Source: Litsea cubeba (Eukaryota; Streptophyta; Magnoliopsida; Laurales; Lauraceae). From it: a stretch of DNA of 64,000 bases. Both the position numbers and the translations under genes were made by a program. The DNA lies in the NCBI GenBank assembly GCA_012931725.1, contig CM022953.1, positions 56,831,066 through 56,895,065 on the forward strand. Reading direction: 5' to 3'. Below, in pieces: positions 45,693-58,170 of the stretch (positions are counted from its first letter, which is position 1; each line of letters begins with the position of its first letter). The notes beneath the pieces are model-generated. The model saw nothing but the letters and a program-made list of their open reading frames with translations. It did not search any database and had not been told where the DNA came from.

Positions 45693-48600
45693 CCGCCCTG
45701 CACACGCTAGTTTCCCACAGGTTTCCGCGGTAAGGATCCTCGAAATTCGATCCAACAGTGATTAATAAGAATCACATTCATACGAATAAATTACGCGGAA
45801 GCATTGTAGCAAACATAAAAGTCTATGACATGGGTATATGATGAGAACGCTCAAGACTAGTATAAAAAAGAGAAACATTCCATAGATGGGCCCCAAAGTT
45901 AGTTTCAAGTTAAATACAAAAGTTAATTAGTCAATAATTATAATTTCCCAAAAAGAATAAGCCAACAATGGCTACAACAAAATCCCAAAATAGAATCCAT
46001 CCCAAAAAGGTGATCGAGCTCCGAAGTCAACCCGACGTCTAAGCGACATCATCAGGCTGCCACTCGCGTTCCACAAATCTATTGGGTCCGCCTCAAAGTG
46101 CGCCTCAATGGCAAGGGGCTCGACATCTGGCACCAAGCAAAAGGGTCAGATATGACGGTCTGGCAAGCAAACATAACAAATAATAGGATGATAGAAAGAG
46201 TAAAACATTAAATATATGAGAGCAACGATTAAAATCCTAAATAACAGAAACGATAAGATAAAAGATCAACTTCTATAATATTAATGAATCCCATGCTATG
46301 ATAAGTGAAGTAAACAAGAACCATAAGATAAAACATTAAACGTATAAAACATTGGCAAACCACGTATAGCTAAATTCTCATGTTACCGAAGTAACGGGAG
46401 CAGACAGAATCGTAGCCACTACTCGTGGGACCGGAACGAACATAGTCGTTAACAAATAGAACCGTAGCCACTACACATGGGACCGGATATAAACCGTTGC
46501 CAGTGGTCGGTACAGACAGAATTCAAACTGCAGTTGGCGAACAATTTAAAGATTTCAAGCCTGATGATCATTCCGACAAGGTAACTTAAGCTTAGTGGTG
46601 CCATTAGAGTAAAAGTTCGAAACCTCGAAGTAATGCAAATCCGTTCATAAAAACACATTTCCAAAATCGATAAGAAAACTACTCCGAACAAATACATATC
46701 TCACATATCGATGAATCCGAGCAAAATAAGATAAGTAGTCTTATCAATGTCTACTAATGTGGTAAACCTACCCCAAAGCATTTAAATAAATTTATAAAGG
46801 AAATCCGGACGAAACCTTTTTAACATGGAATGAGTGTATGATGATTCAACAGTCTAATGCAGGTCGTCTTGATGTACATTTGACCCCCTATTGTCATCAA
46901 TTAATAGTAATTTGGTGCCACAGAAGATCCTTGACAATTACAAGGGATGAAGTGTACATTGAGACTTGGAAGGTTTCCCAAATGGTTTTGTTCATAATTC
47001 AAACCAGTTTACATAATAGTTCAAGGATTGTAAATGGGCTGAATGGGCTTCAAATATAGAAAAAGGATTGGGCTGAATTGGGCTTGAATATGGGCTTGAA
47101 GTGGACCTGAACAATAATCCAATAAGTCCCCTTTAAAAATTGGTTTAAACCTTTTTGAATCAGGCCCACAATTGGCCTTGAACCAAGCTGAAAACAGTCC
47201 ACCATCTTGGCCAGAACAGCCCTTGAAATGGCCCAAAAAATCAGATCTTGAAACAACCCAAACAGGCCTTAAAACCAGCCCAAACAGGCCTTGAAATGGA
47301 CCCAGAACCAGGCCCTGAATCAGGCCCCCTGGCTGGGCTGGGCTCGCTCGAGCGACCCAAGGTCCGCTCGAGCGAAGCCCAGACAGAGCCTGGGTCGCTC
47401 GAGTGAGGGCCAGGCAAAACCTGGTCCGCTCGAGCGGCCCACTGGGTTGCTCGAGCGGCCCACTGGGTTGCTCTATCCAGTCCGGCTCAGCTGGGTGTTT
47501 TCTCCTCTTTTTGCACTCTTTTTCATTCCTTTTCTTTTCCCTTCTTTCATACACATTTCCAAGATTAATTGGGCCCTTTCTTGACCTCCTCAACTCATCA
47601 AATCATCATCCATAATCACTCCAATTATCCAAACACAATACTTTTAAATCAAAGATCTCATCCATTCTTTGAATACAAGAACTTGACATAAAGAAGACAA
47701 AATTTCAAAATGATCAAATTGAAAACAAACCTCCCATTCATTGTAAAACAATAACATAAGTGAAATCAAACATAAACATTGCTCCACTTATCTAAAGTAG
47801 ATCCATGAATCATAAGAAGATTAGAACATAGGAATGAAATACCATGAAATGAAGCTTAATGAAAAGAACCATCATATTAATTGTAAAATCCACTTGCCTC
47901 AAGCCAAGATGAGAGAAATATTACTCATCAAACAACCCTCTAGGGCCTCAAGCTCCAAATCTACAAAAACCCCAAAAGTTCCCAAAGAAGAGCCCCAAAA
48001 ATCAACATTTGCAAATCTCAAGGGAAAACTCTTGCATGTGTGATGAAAACACTCTAAATGAAGAGGAAAACCAAGATTTCAAGTTTGGAAAGCCATTGCT
48101 AACCTTGAAGAACTCAAACCATGAAGAGAAGCTTGAAAGAGAACCTTGCCCTAGCTCAAATCCTTAGAAAAACACATCTTTGGAAAGCTTGAATGATGAG
48201 GAAGAAACCTAGGAGATCAATCCTCCATGAAATCTCCAAGAGATAGGTGTTCCAGAGGAGAGAGAAAATGGCTAGGAGAGGGAAAAAACCCTTGGCTCCA
48301 ACGTTGCAGGAAAAAGAAGAATGAAGGAGGAGAAGAGAATTATTCTCCCTTATAAGATGGGTTTGTGGGTCCCAATCTTCACAAGGCTAAAAATGGTATT
48401 TGCAGGCCCCGAATGGAAATGACGAAGAAGACAAAATGATCAACGAAATTTCTACTATCCAAAAAGTATATTTTTGTCAATTTCTGAAAATTTTAAAATT
48501 TCGGTACAGATTTTGTGTGAAAGGTCAGTTTTGCCCTTTTTCTCGAAAAACGCGATTTCTGATCATTAAATCCAAATGGTCAAAACATGAAAGTTGATAA

Positions 48601-48856
48601 TCTAAATGAAATGAGTCAAAATACATAAAAACTGAGATTTTACAAAAGCCAAAATTAAACTCCAAAGATTCACACACAACACACGGGCGCCCCGGCCCGC
48701 GTCAAGCGTAAGTCAATGACTCTCGAAAGTTCCAAAAGCTATTCAAACATTCTAATCTAGCTTAAGAAAATAAGATAATCGTCCAATAACCCCACTTATC
48801 CACTAATCACAGTTAAAATATAATTAAATATTCCAAACCTGGGTCGGGGTCTGACA
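45693..48856 (-). mobile_element. 3' LTR of element B
   Basis: In minus-strand sense it starts TGTCAGACCCCGACCC at 48856, next to a purine tract (48857-48870), and matches 53715-54779. Compared with that copy it lacks about 74 bp at the far end, so the junction at 45693 is not a clean LTR end. TATA-like CTTATAAG lies at 48349-48356. Confidence 0.82.
47345..47474 (-). repeat. Palindrome array in the LTR of element B
   Basis: CGCTCGAGCG or close variants occur at 47345-47354, 47365-47374, 47396-47405 (imperfect), 47427-47436 (within the 12-bp palindrome CCGCTCGAGCGG) and about 47448-47457. GGCCCACTGGGTTGCTC blocks lie between the last copies. Confidence 0.92.
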
Positions 48857-48873
48857 TCCTCCACCCCTAAAAA

Positions 48874-49340
48874 TCACATTTGGTCCTCCAAATGATCACT
48901 AACCTCTGAAAATAGCTGAGGGTATTTCTTCTGGACCTGATCACGAAGTTCCCAAGTGGCCTCTTCTGGTCCATGATTCTCCCAACGAATCTTTACCCAC
49001 TGAATTGTTTTGTTTCTCAGCTCTTGCTCTTTGGTGTCAACAATCTCTGCTGGTTTCTCAATGTAGGTGGCATCTTCTCGAACAGTCCAACGGTTCGTGA
49101 CTGTAACACGTGTGAAGGGTCCGAGACATACTTCCTTAGCATTGACACGTGAAACACATTGTGCACACCCGAAAGTTCTGGAGGCAAAGCTAATCTATAT
49201 GCTACTTCCCCAATACGACTCAGGATCTCATACGGTCCAATGAATCTCTTAGATAATTTGCCCTTCTGCCCAAATCTCAGTGTTCCTCTGACCGAAGATA
49301 CCTTCAAAAATACTTTGTCTCCAACTTGGAATTGTAGATC
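48874..49340 (-). pseudogene. Element B integrase C-terminus and chromodomain
   Basis: The integrase tail (SKRFIGPYEILSRIGEVAYR, VHNVFHVSMLRKY) lies at about 49100-49307. A frameshift near 49080 separates it from a chromodomain, which reads IQWVKIRWENHGPEEATWEL and a YPQLF motif. The chromodomain ends with TGA at 48874-48876. Chromodomains of this group bind methylated histone H3 and steer integration to heterochromatin. This identifies B as a chromovirus, most like Tekay/Del. Confidence 0.8.
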
Positions 49341-49346
49341 CTTCCT

Positions 49347-50448
49347 TCAAACATCAGCATAACTCTTCTGTCGGCTTCTCGAAATCTTCAATCGTTCATG
49401 AATAATTTTGACTTTGTTACTTGTTTCTTCAACCAAAGAAGGTCCATGAAAACTGCGTTCTCCAACTTCTTCCCAATACACTGGGGTCCTACACTTCCTG
49501 CCATACAACGCTTCGAAAGGGGCCATTCCTATGCTTGAATGGTAACTGTTGTTGTAGGCAAATTCACAGAGAGGTAAATTCTCATCCCATTGATTCTTGA
49601 AATCAAGTACACAAGCTCTAAGCATGTCTTTAAGGGTCTGAATAGTCCTCTCCTGACTGACCATCAGTTTGCGGGTGATATGCTGTGCTGAATTGAAGCT
49701 TCGTTCTCATCGATTCATGTAAGGTCTTCCAAAATCTCGAAACAAATCTACTATCTCGATCTGAAGTAATGGAGACCGGCTGACCATGACGACTAACAAT
49801 CTCCTTCACAAAGGCTTGTGCCAAAGCCAACATGTGCATTTTCTTCCCGGTCTTCAAAGGAATAAAGTGTGCCGACTTCGTTAACCGATCTACTATGATC
49901 CAAATATCATTGTCCCTCTGTTTGTAGTCGGTAGACCCGAGATGAAATCCATAGTCAAGTGTTCCCATTTCCACTCTGGGATTTCTAATGGCTGCAAAAG
50001 ACCAGGTGGTTTCTGATGTTCTGCCTTCACCAATTGACAAGTCATACATCTGGATACGAAGGCTGCTATCTCTCTCTTCATATTGTTCCACCAAAAATGA
50101 CTCTTCAAATTTTGGTACATCTTCGTGCTCCCCGAGTGTACAGAATACCTCGTAGTTGTGAGCTTCTACCATAATGTCATTCTTCAAATTATCTATCTTT
50201 GGAACACATAGTCTGCCACGAAAGTACAAAACTCTATCCATGATCTGAAAATCTGGGTGTTCTGAGATGTGCTCCACAATTTTAGCCAAGTTTGGATCTT
50301 GCATCTGACTGTCCTTGATTTTTTGAATGAAGACGGGCTCAGACACTGTCATATTTGCCAACATAACTCCTTCCCTCAAAGGTTGAAATCTACTCTCAAC
50401 TCTTCGAATTGCTGAAAATTGTAAAACCCTTGCAAACTGGCCAAACAA
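49347..50448 (-). pseudogene. Element B integrase
   Basis: The zinc-binding segment is at about 50040-50160 (FVSRCMTCQLVKAEHQKPPG). The catalytic core follows: WIIVDRLTKSAHF near 49890, SDRDSRFVSRFW near 49750, then HPQTDGQS near 49670. Several frameshifts and stops break it, so it is inactive. Confidence 0.82.
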
Positions 50449-50463
50449 ACTGATTTTCTACTC

Positions 50464-51849
50464 AATGCATCTGCCATTACGTTAACCTTCCCCGGATGAT
50501 AGATGATTGAGAAATCATAGTCTTTGATGTACTCCATCCATCTTCTTTGCCTCATATTTTATTCTTTCTGAGAGAACATATATTGGAGACTACGGTGATC
50601 CGAATGAACTTCAAATTTTTCTCCATATAAATAGTGTCTCCACATCTTTAACGCGAACACTATCGCTGCCAGCTCCAAATCGCGTGTCGCATATTTCTTC
50701 TCGTGTTCCTTCAATTGTCTCGAGCCATACGCTATCACATTCCCGTTTTGCATCAAGACACATCCAAGTCCTACACCTGAAGCATCAGTATAAATGACAA
50801 AACCAGCCACTCCTCGAAGGTAAGGTGAGGACATGTGCTGAAGTTAACCTCTTCTTCAACTCTTTGAAACTAGCTTCACATTTCTCTGACCATACGAATG
50901 GTACATTCTTTCGGGTCAACTTGGTCAAAGGTGCTGCAATGGATGAAAATCCTTGTACAAATCTTCTATAGTATCCTGCCAAACCCAGAAAACTCCTAAT
51001 CTCGGTCACATTCTTCGGCTTCTCCCAATTGATGACCACTTCTATCTTTGCTAGATCAACTACTAGTCCTTCTCTAGAAATGATGTGACCCAGAAAAGTG
51101 ACTTGGTCTAGTTAAAACTCGCACTTCCCAATCTTCGCATATAATTGATTATCTCTCAACAACTGCAATGAAGTCCTCAAGTGCTGCTCATGGTCTTCTC
51201 TTGACTTGGAATACACTAGTATGTCATCAATAAAGATGACTGTGAACTGATCTAAATAGGGTGCAAAGATCTTATTCATAAGGGCCATAAATACCGCTGG
51301 TGCATTCATCAGTCCAAAGGGCATCACCAAAAATTCATAGTGCCTGTATCTAGTCTGGAAAGCTGTCTTCGGGATGTCTGATTCTCTAACTCTCAACTGA
51401 TGATATCCGGACCTCAAATCTATCTTTGAGAAAAGTTTTGCTCCTTGCAACTGGTCAAATAACTCGTCTATCCTTGGCAAAGGGTACTTGTTCTTGATGG
51501 TTACTTGGTTCAATTTCCTGTAGTCTATGCACATCCTCAAGCTTCCATCCTTCTTCTTGACAAATAGTATTGGGGCTCCCCATGGTGAAACACTTGGCCT
51601 AACAAAGCCTTTGTCTAGTAACTCTTGTAACTGTAGTTTCAATTCTCCTAACTCTGCTGGAGCCATCCTGTAAGGAGCAATGGAGATCGGAGTAGTCACT
51701 GGCATCAACTCTATTGTGAACTCAACCTCTCTGACAGGTGGTAAACCTGTAATTTCTTCCGGAAAAACATCGGAAATTCGCACACTACCGGGATGTTCTC
51801 CCCCCTTGGGACTGTTCATCCTTGGTGATAAAAGCAATGAATCTTTCAC
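50464..51849 (-). pseudogene. Element B reverse transcriptase and RNase H
   Basis: The reverse transcriptase has FVKKKDGSLRMCIDYRKLNQ, MPFGLMNAPAVF and the catalytic FIDDILVYS near 51220. A stop replaces a conserved Trp after KIGKCEF near 51110. The connection and RNase H parts follow in other frames ('FLGLAGYYRRFVQGFSSIAA', 50785-51039; 'YTDASGVGLGCVLMQNGNVI', 'EVHSDHRSLQYMF', 50559-50834). Frame changes and stops are several. Confidence 0.85.
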
Positions 51850-52309
51850 ATCCTGATCTCAACAACTTAGCTGCAGAAAGGGTTGAAATAAACCTAGCCG
51901 GAGAAACTCTTTTCTCTCTTTGAAATTTCACCCCGGAGGATATCCCATCCAATCTAAAAGCAATGGTCTTGCTATAGCAATCCATAGAGGCATGATGTCC
52001 TACTAACCAATCCATGCCTAAAATGACATCGAAGTCATGCATAACTAAGATAATAAGGTCTGCAGGGAATATGACATCTCCTATCTTCACTGAGCAACTA
52101 TGGTAAAATGTACTACACACAACTTGTTTCCCTACCGGAGTAGTAACAGTCAAAACAAACTCTAACTCTCTAGCAGGCACACTAATCATTTTAGCAAACA
52201 CATGGAATATGAAAGAGTGAGTAGATCCCGGATCAAACAACACTTTAGCTTCTACTTCACAAATTAAGAGTTTACCTTCCACAACATCTCCCGCTGCTTT
52301 TGTGTCCAC
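51850..52309 (-). pseudogene. Element B aspartic protease
   Basis: The active-site motif VLFDPGSTHSFI is near 52220. A second motif, DVILGMDWLVGHHASMD, is at about 51980-52040, typical for chromovirus proteases. The frame runs on into the linker before the reverse transcriptase. Confidence 0.8.
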
Positions 52310-53551
52310 TTGGTTGAGGTGATTGAGGCGACCTTGCTGATGTGGTCTATTCTGGTTCTGATTCTACCTTCCTTGCTGCACATTCTGATTCTGTTGCGGT
52401 GGACGGGAATTCTGATTGTGTGGTTACTGACGGGGCTGCTGATTCTGCTGCTGTCTTGGCTGATTCTGAACTGCCTGCTGGTTCTGTTGAGGTGCCTGCC
52501 TTGGTGGCTGCTGAGGTGCCCTATTGCCTTGATTTCTGTTATTTGGGCAATCTTTCATTTGGTGATCTGTGCCACCACACTTAAAACACGCACCAGTGAC
52601 TCTATAGCACTGCTGATAAGGGTGATTCTTGCCATAATGCTCACAACCACCTTGAGCTGGAGTATTCTGCTGCTTCTTCTGTCTCTTGCCTTGGTAAGAT
52701 TTCTGCCTTCCTTGGTATTGCTATCTCTTCCTCTGATTCTCCTTGATGATCTTATTGTTGATGTCTTCAAATCTGTAAGCTCTTTTGATAGCCTCTTGGA
52801 AAGTAATTGATGGAACCACACCTAATGCGTCCCTCAAGATGATGGGATTAAGTCCATCCATAAACTTGGTAATTTTCTTCTCTTCCGTATCCACAAGCTC
52901 CAGTGCATAACGAGACAATTTCTCAAAGTTGGTAAGATATTCAAGAACGGTCATGTCCTCTTGCTTGAGCAACTGAAACTCTACTGCTTTTTGCTTCTAG
53001 ATGTGTGCAGGGACATACTTTTCACTGAATTGCTGTTTGAAGGTGGCCCAAGCAATCTCATTAGCGATGTTCTGATAACCCTCCTTAATGGTTTTCCACC
53101 AAATATCTGCCAATCCAGTGAACATAGAGGCTGCTAGATGAACTTGTTGCCTGCCCGTGCATGTAAAAATGTCAAAGATGTTCTCCGTGTGGGCTAACCA
53201 GTCATCAGCTGCCAAAGGATCTTCTTGTCCTGTGAACTCCTTAGGGCCTCTCTTTCTGAACTTCTCAAATAAGATATTAGGATCCCGGTCTCTGTTCTGC
53301 ATAACTTCCATATTAGGCATTGGTTCTGGTCTCCTACCCAAAACTTCAAGCAACTACCTCTGAACCTGTGTCAATTCTTCGTCTTTCTTTGCCATCTGCT
53401 CTTGGAATCTCGCTTGATTCTCATTTGCCCTCTGTTGTTGTTCAACCAACATTTGCATGAGTTGCTGAAATTGGCCTGTCATCTGATTCTCAACCCCACT
53501 GTCATTGTTACTGCATGATGCATTCGCATTCGCTGGAGGTCCGCGTAGCAT
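52310..53551 (-). pseudogene. Element B gag
   Basis: The ATG at 53551 opens MLRGPPANANASCS, followed by a Gln-rich coil. The capsid segment has DPNILFEKFRKRGPKEF and DDWLAHTENIFDIF near 53180-53290. Then come TVLEYLTNFEKLSRYALELV and a CCHC knuckle CFKCGGTDHQMKDC near 52547-52590. In-frame stops lie near 53352 and 52995 and in the Gln-rich region after the knuckle. Dead copy. Confidence 0.82.
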
Positions 53552-53697
53552 AGTGCTACAAAACAACTTGTTAGTATAACAAAATATAATAAATAAGGCG
53601 TCCCCAAATCCAATCGATGCTTGCTAACGGTAATTCCAACGAATCCTTGCCACGTCCTTATGTTTCTAATCCAATTCTAATTGCCTCAAATATTTCT

Positions 53698-53711
53698 TGA
53701 TTTGATACCAA
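53698..53711 (-). other. Primer binding site of element B
   Basis: TTGGTATCAAATCA in minus-strand sense, starting a few bases after the LTR end. TGGTATCA matches the initiator tRNA-Met site. Confidence 0.6.
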
Positions 53712-53714
53712 GCC

Positions 53715-54779
53715 TGACACGCCCCCGGACCGAGGACCCGTTAAACAAGACCTTAATCCGGGGTCGTGGCGCGGCGGGCCGAAAAATTCCGCCCGCACAC
53801 GCTAGTTTCCCAGAGGTTTCTGCGGTAAGGATCCTCGAAATTTGATCCAACAGTGATTAATAAGAATCACATTCATACGAATAAATTACGCGGAAGCATT
53901 GTAGCAAACCTAAAAGTCTATAACATGGGTATATGATGAGAACGCTCAAGACTAGTATAAAAAAGAGAAACATTCCATAGATGGGCCCCAAAGTTAGTTT
54001 CAAGTTAAATACAAAAGTTAATTAGTCAATAATTACAATTTCCCAAAAAGAATAAGCCAACAATGGCTACAACAAAATCCCAAAATAGAATCCATCCCAA
54101 AAAGGTGATCGAGCTCCGAAGTCAACCCGACGTCTAAGCGACATCATCAGGCTGCCACTCGCGTTCCACAAATCTATTGGGTCCGCCTCAAAGTGCGCCT
54201 CAACGGCAAGGGGCTCGAAGTAATGCAAATCCGTTCATAAAAATACATTTCCAAAATCGATAAGAAAACTACTCCAAACAATATCTCACATATCGATGAA
54301 TCCGAGCAAAATAAGATGAGTAGTCTTATCAATGTCTGCTAATGTGGTAAACCACCCCAAAGCATTTAAATAAATTTATAAAGGAAATCCGGACGAAACC
54401 TTTTTAACATGGAATGAGTGTATGATGATTCAACAGTCTAATGCGGGTTGTCTTGATGTACATTTGACCCCCTATTGTCATCAATTAATAGTAATTTGGT
54501 GCCACAGAAGATCCTTGACAATTACAAGGGATGAAGTGTACATTGAGACTTGGAAGGTTTCCCAAATGGTTTTGTTCATAATTCAAACCAGTTTACATAA
54601 TAGTTCAAGGATTGTAAATGGGCTGAATGGGCTTCAAATATAGAAAAAGGATTGGGCTGAATTAGGCTTGAATATGGGCTTGAAGTGGACCTGAACAATA
54701 ATCCAATAAGTCCCCTTTAAAAACTGGTTTAAACCTTTTTGAATTAGGCCCACAATTGGCCTTAACCCAAGCTCAAAAC
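53715..54779 (-). mobile_element. 5' LTR of element B, interrupted by element C
   Basis: Matches 45693-47218 but ends at 54779, where element C begins; the remainder should resume beyond the window. It lacks 504 bp present at 46124-46627 of the other LTR. Confidence 0.82.
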
Positions 54780-57700
54780 TGTAAGACCCCGACCCGAGAG
54801 ACCTCGATTAGTGTTAATTAAGTTGTGTCTTAGCTATAAGTGCATTTAGTGGATTTGGACTTAGTTTTGGGTTAGAATAGCTTTTATAATAGCTTTGGGG
54901 AATTTTGAGAGCCTTCTAGATTTGTGGGACCCTTTGGGGGTTCTTGTTATGGAATTGTGTGAGCTTGGGGGTTTAATCATGATTTCCTAAAATTATGTGT
55001 TTAATCCCGTTTGACTTATCTTATTATTCCCTACAACTTTCGCGTTGACCTCGTTCTCATTCGAGGGCCCGAAACTCAACTTTTCTCAATTTGAGGGCAA
55101 AACAGTCTTTTTACCCAAAATCTGGACACAATTTTCAATGTCACCAAAACTTGCAAAACATACACTTTTTGGAAACTAGATATTTCTTCGAGCAACTTTG
55201 TCTTCTTCTTCGAAGTCATTTGAGGTCCTGAGATGCATGTTTTTAGCCCGACAAATGTTTTAAGTTGTGGGACCCACTCTCTCCTTTGTATATAGAGAAC
55301 CCACCTTCTTCATTCCATTTGCTTGCCCTAATTCCTGCACAAGAGAAGCTCCAGCAGCAGCCACCTTTCCCCTCTTTTCTTCTTGTTTTCTTGCTCACAA
55401 AACACCATCAAGCCTTGCTTGAATAAAGAGGAGACCTTCATCAATCTTTCTCCCCTTGTCAAGAGCTCTAGTTTGGTACCATTTTTAGAGGGATTCATAG
55501 ATTTTGAATTTCTCCTTGGGCTAACCTTGCTTATTGAAGACCTTCTAGGTAAGAGCTCCTTTTCATCTCCTAGGTTCTTATTTGTTGAGCCTTAGAGAAG
55601 CTCCATTTCAATTATTGAAAGATTTCATTTTGTTTTGCTTGGATTTTGATATTCTAGGGTTGGATTTGGGGGTTTTTGTATAGGTGTTTGATTGTGAGCT
55701 TAAGAGGTGATTAGAGCTTAATTTGCTAGCTTTGGACCCAAGGCAAGTGGATGAATTGATGCATTTAATGTGAAAATCAGATTTATGCATTATCTTAATT
55801 TTCTCATTTATGATTAGATTTGCTTAAATCATGATTTAGACTTGTCTTCTATTGTTTTCAAATGCACCTATTAATGTGTCTTTCCATCTTCTGCAAATGT
55901 GCATTGCTCTATTTCAAATTTGAGTCGCTTATGTTATGTTGGTTTCCAAGTGATTTGAATCGATGGAAAAGGGAGTGTGGGGTGAATGTTTTGGAGATTC
56001 AATTGGTGGAATTAAAGTGTGGAGAATGGAAATTTTAATGTAGAAATGGTGGAGTTTTTAACTCAATATTGTATAGGGATCTAACCCTTAAAAATGAGAA
56101 AAGGTTGAAGGAAGGAAGGACTGAAAACAGCTTCAGAAATCAGTCCCGTTAGCAGTTTCGGTCAGAATTTCGGCTAACCGAAAGGGTTTCGGTTCGAATT
56201 CCCGAGAGCTGCAATTTCTGTCGAATTCTGATTGTGGCATTTCGGCTAGCCGAAAAGCTAACCGAAATGTTTCGGTTCGAGTTCCAGAGAGCTGCAGTTT
56301 TTGTTAAGTTCTGATTGTGGAGTTTCGGCTAACCGAAAATCTAACCGAAATGTTCGGTTTAAATTCCAGAAAGCTGCAAATTTTGTTGAAATTCTGATTG
56401 TAGCATTTCGGCTAACCGAAATATTTTCGGTCAGAATTCCAGAGAGCTACTTTCTCCCCATTCCTGTACTAGGTCATAATTTCGGTCAGCCGTAGGTCAG
56501 CCTTTCGGCTAGCCGACTGCCAACCGAAAAGCTGACCGAAACATAGAATTCTATTGATTACCTCCGAAGAATTATGTGAGGCAATAGTGAGGAAGAAGGA
56601 CCATCATTCCAATCTTGTTAAAGGTCTTTTAGACTTGTCAATGGGCGTAAGGTCCCGGATTGTCGCTAATACCTATGGAGTACCAAATGAATCTTCAATT
56701 GACAAACAAGACCGTATATACATTGATTCAAATCTTAGACCTTCGACATTTAACCGAGAGAACGTTGGAAATCCATTCACGTTTATCATGACTCGATTTA
56801 TTTAATTGTGCCTTTCAAACATCATATCTTATGATTTTGACTTGTCCTGAAAGTATTGGGAAGTGTATTTAGCTTTTGCTAACCTGTATATGACCGACCC
56901 GATATGAATGTGTATTTGTGCCTATGGGCACCCTGTTTCATTTTATGCATATGATTTGACTTCCCGTATTTGACCTATGAGTCGGCACCACTAAGTTTGG
57001 ACAACCTTGTCGGTTTGATCCACCGACTTGGAGATCCCTCCCCTCCTGTTCAGTCAGCTGCAGTCTGGAATCCATAGAGTTTTACCCGGTTCGCTACCGT
57101 GGTCCCGCAGAGTATATATATGTATATTATAGTATTTTATTATTGTCCCCCCTCACCTTGTGTGACCGAGGTCAATGATCCTGTAGGGTATGTGCTCTCA
57201 TCACTTTAGTGAGAGAGGATTTAGCTTCGTGTGGTTGCCATCTTGACAGTCTTCCATTCTTGGTACCTTATTGTTTTATATTGTTCATGCCTTTTACCTA
57301 TTAAATGATGCAGTGTCTTTTACAAAATTCATTATTTATACAGGTTTTCAATACGTTTTCTAAGGTATCGTTACTTCAAATATATTATCATATATTTTCA
57401 CCCACCTTCCAGACCATCGTGTCTGATCCATTTATTTTGGTACTCAGGTCCCGAACCCATTACCATCGAGGAGGAGCCCGAGGAGGCGGTCGGCGAACCG
57501 CAACGTGTAATAGAGTGGCAGGCTGACGATGTCATGTAGACATTCGTTCAGGCTTTGAGAACGACACTTTTTGTGAATGGTGTTTACATCTTTTGGATTT
57601 GTTCTTTTGTTATGTATTGGTCTTTGTTGACCATTATTTTTTGGGGCAACTAATCAACTGATCTTTTGTATATACACTTAACCTTATTTTTGGGTAATAT

Positions 57701-58009
57701 GCTAATGATCATTGCTCATTCTGATATCTTGTCATATCAATTATAATTCAATATTATTTATGGAATGGAATAGCACTACTTTGATTTACTACACGCTTCC
57801 GCAATCTTGAATATGTGTTTGATATGGTCATATGTGAGATGATATGTATGGATAAATCCTCGCCGCGGAACCCTGTAGGAAATCACGTGCACGGATAAAT
57901 GTTTTCTTAAATCCGTGTGCCGATTAGCCAAAGAGATGCACGTGGCGCGGCATCATCATTAGTCCCGATCCCGGATTTGGATTCCCTAACCCGGTCCGGG
58001 GTCGCGACA
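54780..58009 (+). repeat. 5' LTR of element C
   Basis: Runs TGTAAGACCCCGACCCG...GGGTCGCGACA. A TATA box (TGTATATAG) is at 55288-55296. The start of the 3' LTR matches with several substitutions and small indels (for example the TTTTATAATAGC region near 54890 is shorter at 63087), so C is older than the Tat element. Confidence 0.9.
56150..56542 (+). repeat. Palindrome array in the LTR of element C
   Basis: Tandem units of about 72-83 bp carry TTCGGCTAACCGAA or the perfect palindrome TTCGGCTAGCCGAA, at 56169, 56241, 56324 and 56407. Each is followed by AG(A/C)GAGCT-type sequence and TTCTGATTGT. Further TTCGG..CCGAA motifs lie at about 56480-56540. Confidence 0.93.
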
Positions 58010-58012
58010 GAC

Positions 58013-58030
58013 CCGTATCAGAGTGGGACA
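58013..58030 (+). other. Primer binding site of element C (altered)
   Basis: CCGTATCAGAGTGGGACA starts four bases after the LTR and resembles the initiator tRNA-Met site TGGTATCAGAGC with changes at its start and end. Confidence 0.55.
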
Positions 58031-58170
58031 TGTTTCAGGCAATTAAAAGAAACTGGAAATCTTAAGGGCGTGGCGGGGATTCGTTAGACTCTCGTTAGAT
58101 AGGATCGTGTGAGCAATGTGTAATCACCCTGTACTTGATTTTCTATTGTAACAATTTGTTTTGCAGCGTT

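Noticed and set aside
47021..47593. 190-codon minus-strand frame in the LTR of element B
   Set aside because: It covers the palindrome array and spacer repeats (many GPLE.P units); LTR non-coding sequence, low-complexity.
55383..55595. 70-codon frame in the LTR of C, repeated near 63534
   Set aside because: Follows the TATA box and is present in both LTRs, but shows no start context or motif; better read as leader sequence.
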